DNA of 48,536 bases from Cognatazoarcus sp050303815 (GTDB taxonomy: Bacteria; Pseudomonadota; Gammaproteobacteria; Burkholderiales; Rhodocyclaceae). Each line of letters begins with the position of its first letter. The stretch's first letter is position 1. The translations under genes and the position numbers were made by a program. Below are positions 41,600 through 48,536 of this stretch, piece after piece. Location: NCBI GenBank assembly GCA_050303815.1, contig JBNLCM010000088.1, positions 1 through 48,536 of the forward strand, read 5' to 3'. The notes under the pieces are model-generated. The model saw nothing but the letters and a program-made list of their open reading frames with translations. It was not told the DNA's origin and made no database searches.

Positions 41600-42091
41600 T
41601 CAGCTGTCCGGGGCGAGGCGTTGGATGCGCTGGTCTGCGCAGCGGGACGCCAGCGCGGAGACGGACCCGTGGCCGGGGATGTGGCAGTCCGGCGCCAGCT
41701 CCTGCAGGGGCACCAGGACGAAGGCGCGTTCGTGGCAGCGTGGGTGGGGCAGGGTGACGTCCGGGTCGTCCTGTACGTGCTGGCCGTAAAGGACGATGTC
41801 CAGGTCCAGTGTACGGGGCGCGTTTCGAAAGCTCCGCTTGCGGCCCTGGGCCTGCTCGATGGCCTGGAGGGCGTCCAGCAACGCCCGCGGGGACAGCGTG
41901 GTGGCGATCCGCGCGACCGCATTGACGAAGTCCGGCTGCTTGTCGTAGCCCACCGGGGCGCTCCCGTAATGGGAAGACACGGCGCGCAGGGTCACGCCGT
42001 CGATGGCAGCGATGGCATCCACTGCGTCGCGCAGTTGCTGGCGGGGGTGCTCCAGATTGCTGCCAAGGCCGAGGTAGACGTCTTCCTGCAT
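41600..42091 (-). CDS. folK: 6-Hydroxymethyl-dihydropterin pyrophosphokinase
   Basis: The 163-residue enzyme activates 6-hydroxymethyl-dihydropterin with ATP for the dihydropteroate-synthase step. VYLGLGSNLEHPRQQL is the N-terminal signature, and KRSFRNAPRTLDLDIVLYG with the metal-binding DLDI is the central one. TLPHPRCHERAFVLVPLQEL is the C-terminal one. The start ATG at 42091 directly precedes the first strand. With FolB, the DHPS-like protein and PabBC in the window, it may serve H4MPT as well as folate synthesis. Confidence 0.93.
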   Translation of the reverse strand: MQEDVYLGLGSNLEHPRQQLRDAVDAIAAIDGVTLRAVSSHYGSAPVGYDKQPDFVNAVARIATTLSPRALLDALQAIEQAQGRKRSFRNAPRTLDLDIVLYGQHVQDDPDVTLPHPRCHERAFVLVPLQELAPDCHIPGHGSVSALASRCADQRIQRLAPDS

Positions 42092-42230
42092 GGGGTGTCC
42101 GGGAGCGGGTCGAGGCGGCATTCTGACCCAGGCCGCGTCGCGACGCGAGCGCGCTGGCGCGGCGGCATCCGCCCCGGTGCGGGGGCTCGCTGGCCCTACA
42201 ATGCCGGCCAACACCATCAGGAGGGGCGGA

Positions 42231-43436
42231 ATGCCGGTCAGCAACCAGACAGCGCGTTGGCAGGTCGGAGCCGTCGAGGCGCCCGGCAGCAGGCGGCTGG
42301 CCGAACTGGCCGAGTGCCATGGCACGCCCTTCTACCTGACGGTGGTGGGCGCCATCGACGAGCGCGTGGGCGAACTGCGCCGGGCGCTGCCGGACGGGCT
42401 GAGCCTGCTCTACTCGGTCAAGGCCAATCCGCTGCTCGGCGTCGTCGCCCACCTGGCGGGCCAGGTGGATGGCTTTGACGTGGCTTCGGCGTCGGAGCTG
42501 GAGACGGTGCTGGCCTGCGGCGTCGCGGGCCCTTCACTGTCGATGACCGGGCCCGGCAAGCGTGATGACGATCTCGCGGCTGCCTTGGCCTGCGGCGCCC
42601 GCGTGGTGATCGAATCGGCGGACGAGGCGAGGCGGCTGGCGCGCCTGGGTGCGCCGGGTGCGGCGCGAGTGATGTTGCGGGTGAATCCGCCGTTCGAGCT
42701 GGCCGCCGAGGCCCGCATGGGCGGTGGACCGCGCAAGTTCGGGGTGGATTCCGAGTGCGCCGGCGAAGTGCTGCGAGCGATCGGTGCATTGCCGCTCGCG
42801 TTCGAAGGGCTGCATGTCTATCCGGGGTCCAATTGCCTGGATGCCTCCGCCATCGCCAACGCCCAGCAAGCCTCGCTCGTCCTGGCCGAGACGCTCGCGC
42901 CGCTGGCGCCCCGCCCGCCGAGAACTCTGAACCTGGGCGGCGGGTTCGGCGTTCCGTGCTTCCCCGGTGAGCGCCCCCTCGACCTCGATGGACTGGGCGC
43001 CGCCATGCGCGCGCTATCGCGGGAGACGGCGCGCCGCCTGCCGGGCTGCGATCTGGCCCTTGAACTGGGGCGCTACCTGGTGGCCGAAGCGGGCGCCTAC
43101 GTGGCTCGCGTGCTGGAGCGCAAAGCCTCGCGCGGCAGGACCTACCTCATCCTCGATGGCGGCCTGCATCATCACTGGCATGCCACCGGAGCGCTCGAGG
43201 GCCGGCGCCACCTGCATTACCCGCTCTGGGTGGTGGGGGGGGAGGGCCGACCCGTCGAGCCGGTGACCGTGTGTGGTCCGCTCTGCGCGCCGCACGACAC
43301 CTGGGCCGAGAACCTGGCCCTGCCGCGGGCGGTCCCGGGGGATCTGGTCATCGTGTACCAGTCGGGTGCCTATGGTGCCAGCGCGAGCCCGGCAGGTTTC
43401 ATGCAGCGCCCCGAGGCGGCCCAGATCCTGGCGTGA
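42231..43436 (+). CDS. PLP-dependent decarboxylase, exosortase A system-associated type
   Basis: This 401-residue fold-III PLP enzyme has LLYSVKANPLLGVVAHLAG with the PLP lysine and VASASELETVLACG. RTLNLGGGFGVPCFPGE, ELGRYLVAEAGAYVARVLER and SGAYGASASPAGFMQRPEA follow. The MGGGPRKFGVDSE block and the LHHHWHATG motif fit the subgroup found with exosortase A and exopolysaccharide clusters rather than diaminopimelate or ornithine decarboxylase. Its substrate is unknown. AGGAGG lies nine bases before the ATG. A PEP-CTERM gene lies nearby; no exosortase gene is in the window. I considered it as a tyrosine decarboxylase for methylofuran and judged this unlikely. Confidence 0.82.
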   Translation: MPVSNQTARWQVGAVEAPGSRRLAELAECHGTPFYLTVVGAIDERVGELRRALPDGLSLLYSVKANPLLGVVAHLAGQVDGFDVASASELETVLACGVAGPSLSMTGPGKRDDDLAAALACGARVVIESADEARRLARLGAPGAARVMLRVNPPFELAAEARMGGGPRKFGVDSECAGEVLRAIGALPLAFEGLHVYPGSNCLDASAIANAQQASLVLAETLAPLAPRPPRTLNLGGGFGVPCFPGERPLDLDGLGAAMRALSRETARRLPGCDLALELGRYLVAEAGAYVARVLERKASRGRTYLILDGGLHHHWHATGALEGRRHLHYPLWVVGGEGRPVEPVTVCGPLCAPHDTWAENLALPRAVPGDLVIVYQSGAYGASASPAGFMQRPEAAQILA

Positions 43437-43446
43437 GGCGGGTGCC

Positions 43447-43476
43447 CTGTCACCCGGGAGCGTGACAGCCTGTACC
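43447..43476 (+). promoter_or_regulatory. Candidate activator sites upstream of the formate dehydrogenase operon
   Basis: CTGTCAC and GTGACAG form 7-bp inverted arms around eight bases (43447-43468). The second arm is also the first half of GTGACAGCCTGTACC (43462-43476), which fits the GTGACA-N3-TGTNCC repeat exactly. The site lies about 285 bp upstream of the -24 element at 43753, far but possible for an enhancer. Confidence 0.5.
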
Positions 43477-43552
43477 GGGATCGACAAGGACCCGCCGTCG
43501 CCGGCGCCCGCGCGGCACGTCTCCGGCGAGCCACGGGCAACGTTCGGTTTAT

Positions 43553-43584
43553 CCGGACAGGCGTCCGGGAAATCTCGATTTCCC
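43553..43584. repeat. Two adjoining inverted repeats upstream of the candidate small RNA
   Basis: CCGGAC-AGGC-GTCCGG (43553-43568) is directly followed by GGGAAAT-CTCG-ATTTCCC (43567-43584). Both are perfect; they may be operators or an RNA structure. Confidence 0.7.
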
Positions 43585-43607
43585 GATTGCATCCCTGCGG
43601 CTAGTCT

Positions 43608-43712
43608 TGACGCAGCCCGGTGCAGGAGCTGGCGGCGTTCGGTTCCTCTCCTCTCTCCCGCACCCATCCCCTCGGTCGGTGTAGACGCCGCAGCCGGCAC
43701 CGGGCTTTTTTT
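43608..43712 (+). ncRNA. Candidate small structured RNA with CU-rich loop and intrinsic terminator
   Basis: AGCCCGGTGC (43614-43623) pairs perfectly with GCACCGGGCT (43697-43706), which runs into seven T residues. Inside, GCGGCGT (43632-43638) pairs with ACGCCGC (43685-43691). The 46-base apical loop contains an unpaired run of C and T (43643-43658, CCTCTCCTCTCTCCC type), complementary to ribosome-binding sites. No reading frame is convincing. It precedes, and is separate from, the sigma54-like promoter at 43753. It could instead be a distant terminator of the decarboxylase gene. The 5' end is not defined. Confidence 0.5.
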
Positions 43713-43752
43713 GTCGAGCGGCGCCCCTGGTCCGGGCCCGCAGCGTCGTGGC

Positions 43753-43768
43753 TGGCACGACACTTGTT
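43753..43768 (+). promoter_or_regulatory. Candidate sigma54-type promoter for formate dehydrogenase
   Basis: TGGCACGACACTTGTT has a perfect -24 block, correct spacing and TTGT at -12. The predicted start is near 43779, 50 bases before the first gene. Confidence 0.5.
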
Positions 43769-43829
43769 TCTCGACATGTCTGGCGGGCCATCCGGCCCGA
43801 CCACGAGCGGACCTCCACGGACTGAGCCG

Positions 43830-45548
43830 ATGACAATGAACCTGCCTTCCGGGCGTCGCAGACAGACGCGTGGCCTGCCGCGCGGACGCGCGCTCGACCC
43901 CGTCGCCCTGGCCGACGTCGATCGACTGATTGGCGATCGTCCCATCGCCCCGGACATGCTGATCGAACACCTGCACGCCGTGCAGGACCATGCCGGCCAC
44001 CTGTCGACACGGCACCTCCGGGCCTTGGCCCACCGCATGAACCTGCCGATGGCCGCAGTATTCGAGACGGCCACCTTCTATGCCCACTTCGATATCGTCG
44101 ATGAGGACGAGACGCCACCGCCGGCCGTGACGATCCGGGTCTGCGATTCCCTGTCGTGCCAGCTCGCGGGCGCTGGCCAGCTGAAGGCCTCGCTCGAGGC
44201 GGGCGTCGATCCGGGCCAGGTCCGCGTCATCAACGCGCCATGCATGGGCCGTTGCCACGAGGCCCCCGTGGTCGAAGTCGGTCACCGCCACCTCGGCAAC
44301 GCGTCCGCCGCGACGGTGGAGGCGGTGCTGACGGCGGGCGACCTGTCGCCGGAGGCCATCGACTGGCCGCGCCTGGCCGACTATCGGGCCGACGGCGGCT
44401 ATGCCCTGCTCGCCGACCTGCGCGCGGGTCGGGTGACGGTGGACCAGCTGGCCGGCACGCTCGAGGCAGCCGGCCTGCGGGGCCTGGGCGGCGCCGGTTT
44501 CCCGACCTTCCGCAAGTGGGGATTCGTGCGGGCCGAGCCGGCGCCGCGTTATCTGGTCATCAATGCCGACGAGGGCGAGCCGGGCACCATCAAGGACCGC
44601 CATTACCTGGAGCGCGCGCCGCACCAGTTCCTGGAGGGGGCGCTGATCAGTGCCGCCGTCGTCGATGCGACGGCCATCTATATCTATCTTCGGGACGAGT
44701 ATCCCGGCCTGCGTCACGTGCTGCATGAGGCGATCGCCGAGCTCGAGACGGGCGGGCTGGCCGAGCCGGGCTACCTCGTGTTGCGGCGGGGCGCCGGTGC
44801 CTACATCTGTGGTGAGGAGTCAGCGCTGATCGAGTCCCTTGAGGGCAAGCCGGGCAAGCCGCGTCATCGGCCGCCTTTCGTGGCGCAGCGCGGCTTGTTC
44901 GACCGGCCGACCCTGGTCAATAACGTCGAGACGGTCTACTGGATTCCGGAGATCCACCGCCGCGGCGCGGACTGGTTCGCCGGTCACGGCCGCCACGGGC
45001 GCAAGGGCCTGCGCAGCTTCTCGGTGTCCGGGCGCGTGAAGAAGCCCGGCGTGCATCTGGCGCCGGCTGGCATCACCCTGACCGAGCTGGTGGACGAATA
45101 CTGCGGCGGCATGCTCGAAGGCCACCAGCTGATGGCCTACCTGCCGGGCGGAGCATCGGGCGGCATCCTGCCGGCGAGCCTCGCGGACATCCCCCTCGAT
45201 TTCGATACCTTGCAGCCCCATGGCTGCTTTATCGGCTCCGCGGCCGTGATGGTGGTGTCCGACCAGGACGACCTGCGCGGCGTGGTGACCAACCTGATGG
45301 CGTTCTTTGCCGACGAATCCTGTGGCCAGTGCACGCCGTGCCGCGCTGGCACCGAGAAGATGCTGCGCATGCTCGAGCGGGACGAGTGGGACGTGGCCGC
45401 GCTGCGCCAGCTCTCCCAGGTGATGATGGACGCGTCCATCTGCGGCCTCGGCCAGGCCGCACCGAACCCGGTGCTGGGGGTGCTGAACCACTTTACCGAA
45501 CGCCTGGCTGCCCAGGGCATCCGGCTGGTCCAGGAGGGCGCGCGATGA
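43830..45548 (+). CDS. fdhB: NAD-dependent formate dehydrogenase beta subunit (NuoE-NuoF fusion)
   Basis: The 572-residue protein carries electrons from the catalytic subunit to NAD+. The N-terminal NuoE-like part (about 1-160) has ATFYAHFD and the [2Fe-2S] cysteines in CDSLSC and CMGRC. The NuoF-like part has the NADH/FMN motifs LRGLGGAGFPTFRKW, NADEGEPGTIKDRHYLERAP and GAYICGEESALIESLEGKPG, and a [4Fe-4S] site in ESCGQCTPCRAGTEKM. Such fusion is typical of the tungsten/molybdenum Fdh1 type of methylotrophs. The ATG at 43830 is used; another two codons later is possible. It overlaps the alpha subunit (ATGA). Confidence 0.92.
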   Translation: MTMNLPSGRRRQTRGLPRGRALDPVALADVDRLIGDRPIAPDMLIEHLHAVQDHAGHLSTRHLRALAHRMNLPMAAVFETATFYAHFDIVDEDETPPPAVTIRVCDSLSCQLAGAGQLKASLEAGVDPGQVRVINAPCMGRCHEAPVVEVGHRHLGNASAATVEAVLTAGDLSPEAIDWPRLADYRADGGYALLADLRAGRVTVDQLAGTLEAAGLRGLGGAGFPTFRKWGFVRAEPAPRYLVINADEGEPGTIKDRHYLERAPHQFLEGALISAAVVDATAIYIYLRDEYPGLRHVLHEAIAELETGGLAEPGYLVLRRGAGAYICGEESALIESLEGKPGKPRHRPPFVAQRGLFDRPTLVNNVETVYWIPEIHRRGADWFAGHGRHGRKGLRSFSVSGRVKKPGVHLAPAGITLTELVDEYCGGMLEGHQLMAYLPGGASGGILPASLADIPLDFDTLQPHGCFIGSAAVMVVSDQDDLRGVVTNLMAFFADESCGQCTPCRAGTEKMLRMLERDEWDVAALRQLSQVMMDASICGLGQAAPNPVLGVLNHFTERLAAQGIRLVQEGAR

Positions 45549-48346
45549 GCACGATGAAACGGTCTTCCTTTGTGCTGACCCTGGATGGTCGCGAGGTCAC
45601 CGCGTACGAGGGCGAGTCGCTCTGGCAGGTCGCCAAGCGCGAGGGCGAGCGCATTCCCCACCTGTGCTTCAGGGATTCGCCGGGTTATCGCTCGGATGGC
45701 AACTGCCGCGCCTGCATGGTCGAGATCGAGGGCGAGCGGGTACTGGCGGCCAGCTGCCATCGAGAAGCCCGGCCGGGCATGAAGGTGAAGAGCGCGAACT
45801 CCGAGCGGGCCCAGGTGGCGCGCAAGGGCGTGCTTGAGCTGCTGGCGGCAGACCAGCCAGAGCGCGAGGCGGCGCCCGATCAATCGAGCCACTTCTGGCA
45901 GATCGCCGACGATCTGGGCGTGGACGCCGTGGCGGCGCGTCGCCGGTATGGCAGCGACGGCGAGCAGGATCGCCTGAAAGATCCCTCCCACACGGCCATG
46001 CAGGTCAACCTGAACGCCTGCATCGATTGCAACCTGTGCGTTCGCGCATGTCGCGAGGTGCAGGTCAATGACGTGATCGGGCTTGCTTACCGGGGCCATC
46101 GCTCGAAGATCGTGTTCGACTTCGATGATCCGATGGGCAGCAGCACCTGCGTGGCCTGCGGTGAGTGCGTGCAGGCCTGCCCGACCGGCGCGCTGATGCC
46201 CGCCACCCTGGTCGACGAGGCGGGGCGGGGCGATTCGGCCGTGGCCGACCGCACGGTGGACTCCGTGTGCCCCTTCTGTGGTGTCGGATGCCAGCTCACC
46301 TACCACGTCAAGGACGACCGCATCCTCTTCGTCGAGGGGCGCAACGGACCATCGAACGAGAACCGCCTGTGCGTGAAGGGGCGTTTCGGCTTTGACTACC
46401 CGAATCACCGCTCGCGCCTCACGAGGCCGCTGATCCGCAAACCTGGCGTGCCCAAGGGCATGGATCCAGATTTCGACCCGGCCGAGCCGCTCACCCACTT
46501 CCGCGAGGCCAGCTGGGAAGAGGCGCTCGACCTGGCCGCGGCCGGTCTCAAGACCATCCACCAGGCCTACGGCCCGCCGGCCCTGGCCGGATTCGGCAGC
46601 GCCAAGTGCTCGAACGAGGAGGCCTGGATGTTCCAGAAGCTGGTTCGTACCGGCTTCCGTTCGAACAACGTGGATCACTGCACCCGGCTCTGCCACGCGA
46701 GCTCGGTGGCGGCCTTGATGGAGTGCATCGGCTCGGGCGCGGTGACCGCCTCGTTCATGCAGGCCGAGAACGCGGACGTGGTGATCCTGACCGGCTGCAA
46801 TCCCACGGTGAATCATCCCGTGGCGGCCACCTACTTCAAGCAGGCGGCCAAGCGAGGCACCAAGCTGATCGTGCTGGATCCCCGCGGCCTGACCCTGGGC
46901 GAGCACGCGCACCGGATGGTCCGCTTCAAACCGGGCGGGGATGTCTCGCTGTTCAACGCCATGCTCAACGTGATCGTCACCGAGGGGCTGGTGGACGAAG
47001 CGTATGTATCGGCCCACACGGAGGGCTTCGAGGCGTTCCGCAACCACGTCCTGGCGCTGACCCCGGAAGCCATGTCACCCCTGTGCGGCGTCGAGCCGGA
47101 GGCGATCCGGGAGATCGCGCGGATCTACGCAACGGCCGAGCGCGCGATGATCTTCTGGGGCATGGGCGTATCGCAGCACGTGCACGGCACGGACAACGCC
47201 CGCTGCCTGATCTCGCTGGCGCTCGCCACGGGCAACGTGGGCCGGCCGGGCACCGGCCTGCACCCCCTGCGCGGCCAGAACAATGTGCAGGGCGCCTCCG
47301 ATGCAGGCCTGATCCCGATGGTCTTCCCCGACTACCACCCGGTGGGTGATGTCCAGTACCGGGCCGCCTTCGAGGCGTTGTGGCAGACGCCGCTCGATGA
47401 CAAGCCCGGCCTGACCGTGGTCGAGATCATGGATGCGATCCACGCCGGCACGATCCGGGGCATGTACATCCAGGGCGAAAACCCGGCCATGTCGGATCCC
47501 GACCTGCATCACGCCCGCGGCGCGCTGGCCAAGCTCGAGCACCTCGTGGTGCAGGACCTCTTCGTAACGGAGACCGCCCTGTTTGCCGACGTGATCCTGC
47601 CCGCGTCGGCGTGGTCGGAAAAGGACGGCACCGTGACCAACACCAACCGCCAGGTGCAGATGGGCCGTGCGGCCGTGCCGCTGCCCGGCGACGCCCGTCA
47701 GGACTGGTGGATCATCCAGGAGATCGCCCGCCGCCTGGGGCTGGACTGGAACTACACCCACCCGCGCGACGTGTACGCGGAGATGCAGCGGGGCATGGCC
47801 TCGCTCGATCACATCACCTGGGATCGGGTGGACCGGGAGCAGTCGGTCACCTATCCGAGCCCGTCCGAGGACCAGCCCGGGCTGGACGTGGTGTTCGGCG
47901 ACGCCTTCCCGCGGGCCGGTGGCCGGGCGAAATTCTCGCCGACCGTGCCTCTGCCACCGGACGAGCCGGTGGACGATGCCTTCCCGACGGTGCTGATCAC
48001 CGGACGCCAGCTGGAGCATTGGCACACCGGCTCGATGACCCGTCGTTCGCGCGTGCTCGATGACCTGGAGCCGGCGGCCGTGGCGACCCTGTCGCCGGAG
48101 CAGCTGGCGCGGATTGGCGTCGCGCCGGGACAGCCAATGCGCATCGAGACCCGGCGTGGCGAGATCGTCCTGACGGCGCGATCGGACCCGCTGATGCCGG
48201 AAGGGATGGTCTTCGTGCCGTTTTGCTACGTCGAGGCGGCGGCCAATATGCTGACCAACCCGGCTCTGGATCCGTACGGCAAGATTCCGGAGTTCAAGTA
48301 TGCGGCCTGCCGGCTGACGCCGGCCGACAGCCCGATGACGAGCTGA
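45545..48346 (+). CDS. fdhA: NAD-dependent formate dehydrogenase catalytic alpha subunit
   Basis: The 933-residue enzyme oxidises formate to CO2 at a Mo- or W-bis-pyranopterin. The N-terminal [2Fe-2S] domain uses Cys41, 54, 57 and 71. Two ferredoxin-type [4Fe-4S] clusters lie at Cys159-169 and Cys202-212, and a further cluster at Cys242, 245, 249 and 276. The active-site motif VDHCTRLCHASSV has cysteine (Cys383), not selenocysteine, as metal ligand, followed by the conserved His. With the NuoEF-like beta subunit it forms a soluble two-subunit enzyme like Fdh1. Metal choice cannot be read from sequence. No fdhD or cofactor genes are in the window. Confidence 0.95.
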   Translation: MSTMKRSSFVLTLDGREVTAYEGESLWQVAKREGERIPHLCFRDSPGYRSDGNCRACMVEIEGERVLAASCHREARPGMKVKSANSERAQVARKGVLELLAADQPEREAAPDQSSHFWQIADDLGVDAVAARRRYGSDGEQDRLKDPSHTAMQVNLNACIDCNLCVRACREVQVNDVIGLAYRGHRSKIVFDFDDPMGSSTCVACGECVQACPTGALMPATLVDEAGRGDSAVADRTVDSVCPFCGVGCQLTYHVKDDRILFVEGRNGPSNENRLCVKGRFGFDYPNHRSRLTRPLIRKPGVPKGMDPDFDPAEPLTHFREASWEEALDLAAAGLKTIHQAYGPPALAGFGSAKCSNEEAWMFQKLVRTGFRSNNVDHCTRLCHASSVAALMECIGSGAVTASFMQAENADVVILTGCNPTVNHPVAATYFKQAAKRGTKLIVLDPRGLTLGEHAHRMVRFKPGGDVSLFNAMLNVIVTEGLVDEAYVSAHTEGFEAFRNHVLALTPEAMSPLCGVEPEAIREIARIYATAERAMIFWGMGVSQHVHGTDNARCLISLALATGNVGRPGTGLHPLRGQNNVQGASDAGLIPMVFPDYHPVGDVQYRAAFEALWQTPLDDKPGLTVVEIMDAIHAGTIRGMYIQGENPAMSDPDLHHARGALAKLEHLVVQDLFVTETALFADVILPASAWSEKDGTVTNTNRQVQMGRAAVPLPGDARQDWWIIQEIARRLGLDWNYTHPRDVYAEMQRGMASLDHITWDRVDREQSVTYPSPSEDQPGLDVVFGDAFPRAGGRAKFSPTVPLPPDEPVDDAFPTVLITGRQLEHWHTGSMTRRSRVLDDLEPAAVATLSPEQLARIGVAPGQPMRIETRRGEIVLTARSDPLMPEGMVFVPFCYVEAAANMLTNPALDPYGKIPEFKYAACRLTPADSPMTS

Positions 48347-48354
48347 GGCACAGG

Positions 48355-48379
48355 TCCGGGGCCGCTCACCGGCCCCGGA
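48355..48379. terminator. Perfect hairpin after formate dehydrogenase
   Basis: TCCGGGGCCG, loop CTCAC, CGGCCCCGGA gives a 10-bp stem 8 bp after the fdhA stop and one base from the stop of the convergent gene. It has no T tract on either strand and probably serves both genes. Confidence 0.7.
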
Positions 48380-48536
48380 TCAGTTGTCGTACTTGATGTA
48401 GCGGAAGCGGGCATCGTCGTTCGGCGTGCCCTCCAGCGCCCCCCCTTCCTTGCCGGGCTGCCAGCCAACCACCGCTTCAATCTGGCGGGCGAGGGCGAAA
48501 TCCTTCTCCGTGATGCCCTTGGCCGAGTGCGTCATC
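48380..48536 (-). CDS. Unrecognised protein, C-terminal end (cut by window edge)
   Basis: The minus-strand frame ending at 48380 gives 51 residues from an ATG at 48535 and may extend beyond the edge. It reads KGITEKDFALARQIEAVVGW and ends DDARFRYIKYDN. I do not recognise the family. It could be a small complete gene or the end of a longer one. It converges on the formate dehydrogenase operon. Confidence 0.5.
   Translation of the reverse strand, partial: MTHSAKGITEKDFALARQIEAVVGWQPGKEGGALEGTPNDDARFRYIKYDN

Noticed and set aside
42231..43436. PLP decarboxylase as the missing tyrosine decarboxylase for methylofuran
   Set aside because: Its motifs fit the exosortase A-associated fold-III group, and bacterial methylofuran is reported to contain tyrosine, so no tyramine enzyme is needed.
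43560..43720. Molybdenum-cofactor riboswitch upstream of formate dehydrogenase
   Set aside because: The hairpin with T tract ends before the likely promoter at 43753 and I could not see the multi-stem Moco consensus. A small RNA or terminator fits better.
45137..47047. Minus-strand open frame of 636 codons opposite formate dehydrogenase
   Set aside because: It is a mirror of the conserved fdhB/fdhA coding sequence, without ribosome-binding site or domain.
1..48536. CRISPR arrays, insertion sequences, tRNA or rRNA genes
   Set aside because: Reading both strands I found no regularly spaced repeats, transposase-like products or RNA gene signatures. The only tandem repeat is the 8-bp unit at 3071.

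Overview
The window is a GC-rich, gene-dense chromosomal segment of a methylotrophic proteobacterium. A gammaproteobacterium is likely, because a YhcB/ZapG-type gene, which belongs to a gammaproteobacterial family, sits at the left end; no species can be named. Nearly the whole segment is devoted to lanthanide-dependent methanol oxidation (XoxF), tetrahydromethanopterin (H4MPT)/methylofuran-linked formaldehyde oxidation, and formate oxidation. There are no rRNA or tRNA genes, CRISPR arrays, insertion sequences or phage genes that I can see.

Layout. 1-4.7 kb is a general flank: the end of a LysR regulator, a J-domain-like membrane protein, zapG, a pirin, and azoR divergent from a second LysR gene. 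4.9-11.5 kb is a tight + strand operon: mptG-type beta-RFAP synthase, mtdB, an ATP-grasp protein, mch, a RimK-type ATP-grasp, a CitG-like protein and fae, ending in a clear terminator. A FolB-type aldolase faces it. 12.45-17.7 kb encodes a sigma54 activator of the AcoR type followed, with overlapping genes, by an AfpA/DmrB-type flavoprotein, a dihydropteroate-synthase-like protein, a DUF447 protein and mfnB. Convergent to it are mfnE-, mfnF- and mfnD-like genes (17.7-20.4 kb), whose first gene shares its start codon bases with a divergent HisA-like gene. 21.6-29.4 kb is the xox cluster: xoxF, xoxG, xoxJ, two exported orphans, a zinc metallohydrolase, a SoxYZ-like carrier, an SRPBCC protein and a YVTN beta-propeller. 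29.9-38.3 kb holds fhcBADC, a fae paralogue, a pabB-pabC fusion, a HAD phosphatase and a broken DUF1206 gene. 38.3-43.4 kb holds a PEP-CTERM surface protein, a small membrane protein, folK and an exosortase-A-associated decarboxylase. 43.4-48.3 kb is a regulatory region with a candidate small RNA, then a two-gene NAD-linked formate dehydrogenase. The edge cuts an unrecognised gene.

How it works together. XoxF oxidises methanol to formaldehyde in the periplasm and passes electrons to XoxG. Fae, MtdB, Mch and FhcABCD convert formaldehyde to formate on H4MPT and methylofuran. Formate dehydrogenase completes the route to CO2 and NADH. The remaining genes (mptG, DHPS-like, flavoprotein, FolB, FolK, PabBC, mfnB/E/F/D-like, ATP-grasps) plausibly build the two cofactors.

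Most interesting signal. Six C1 transcription units are preceded by sequences with the -24/-12 architecture of sigma54 promoters: the mptG operon, fae, xoxF, fhcB, the YVTN gene and the formate dehydrogenase operon. Upstream of four of them there are copies of a shared inverted repeat, GTGACA-N3-TGTNCC. An intact sigma54 enhancer-binding protein with GAFTGA motif is encoded inside the same cluster. This predicts one sigma54 regulon controlling the whole methanol-to-CO2 route. Other points of note are a probable leaderless fhcB mRNA, a highly structured CU-rich small RNA candidate, a stop-less CitG-Fae reading frame and divergent genes with overlapping start codons.
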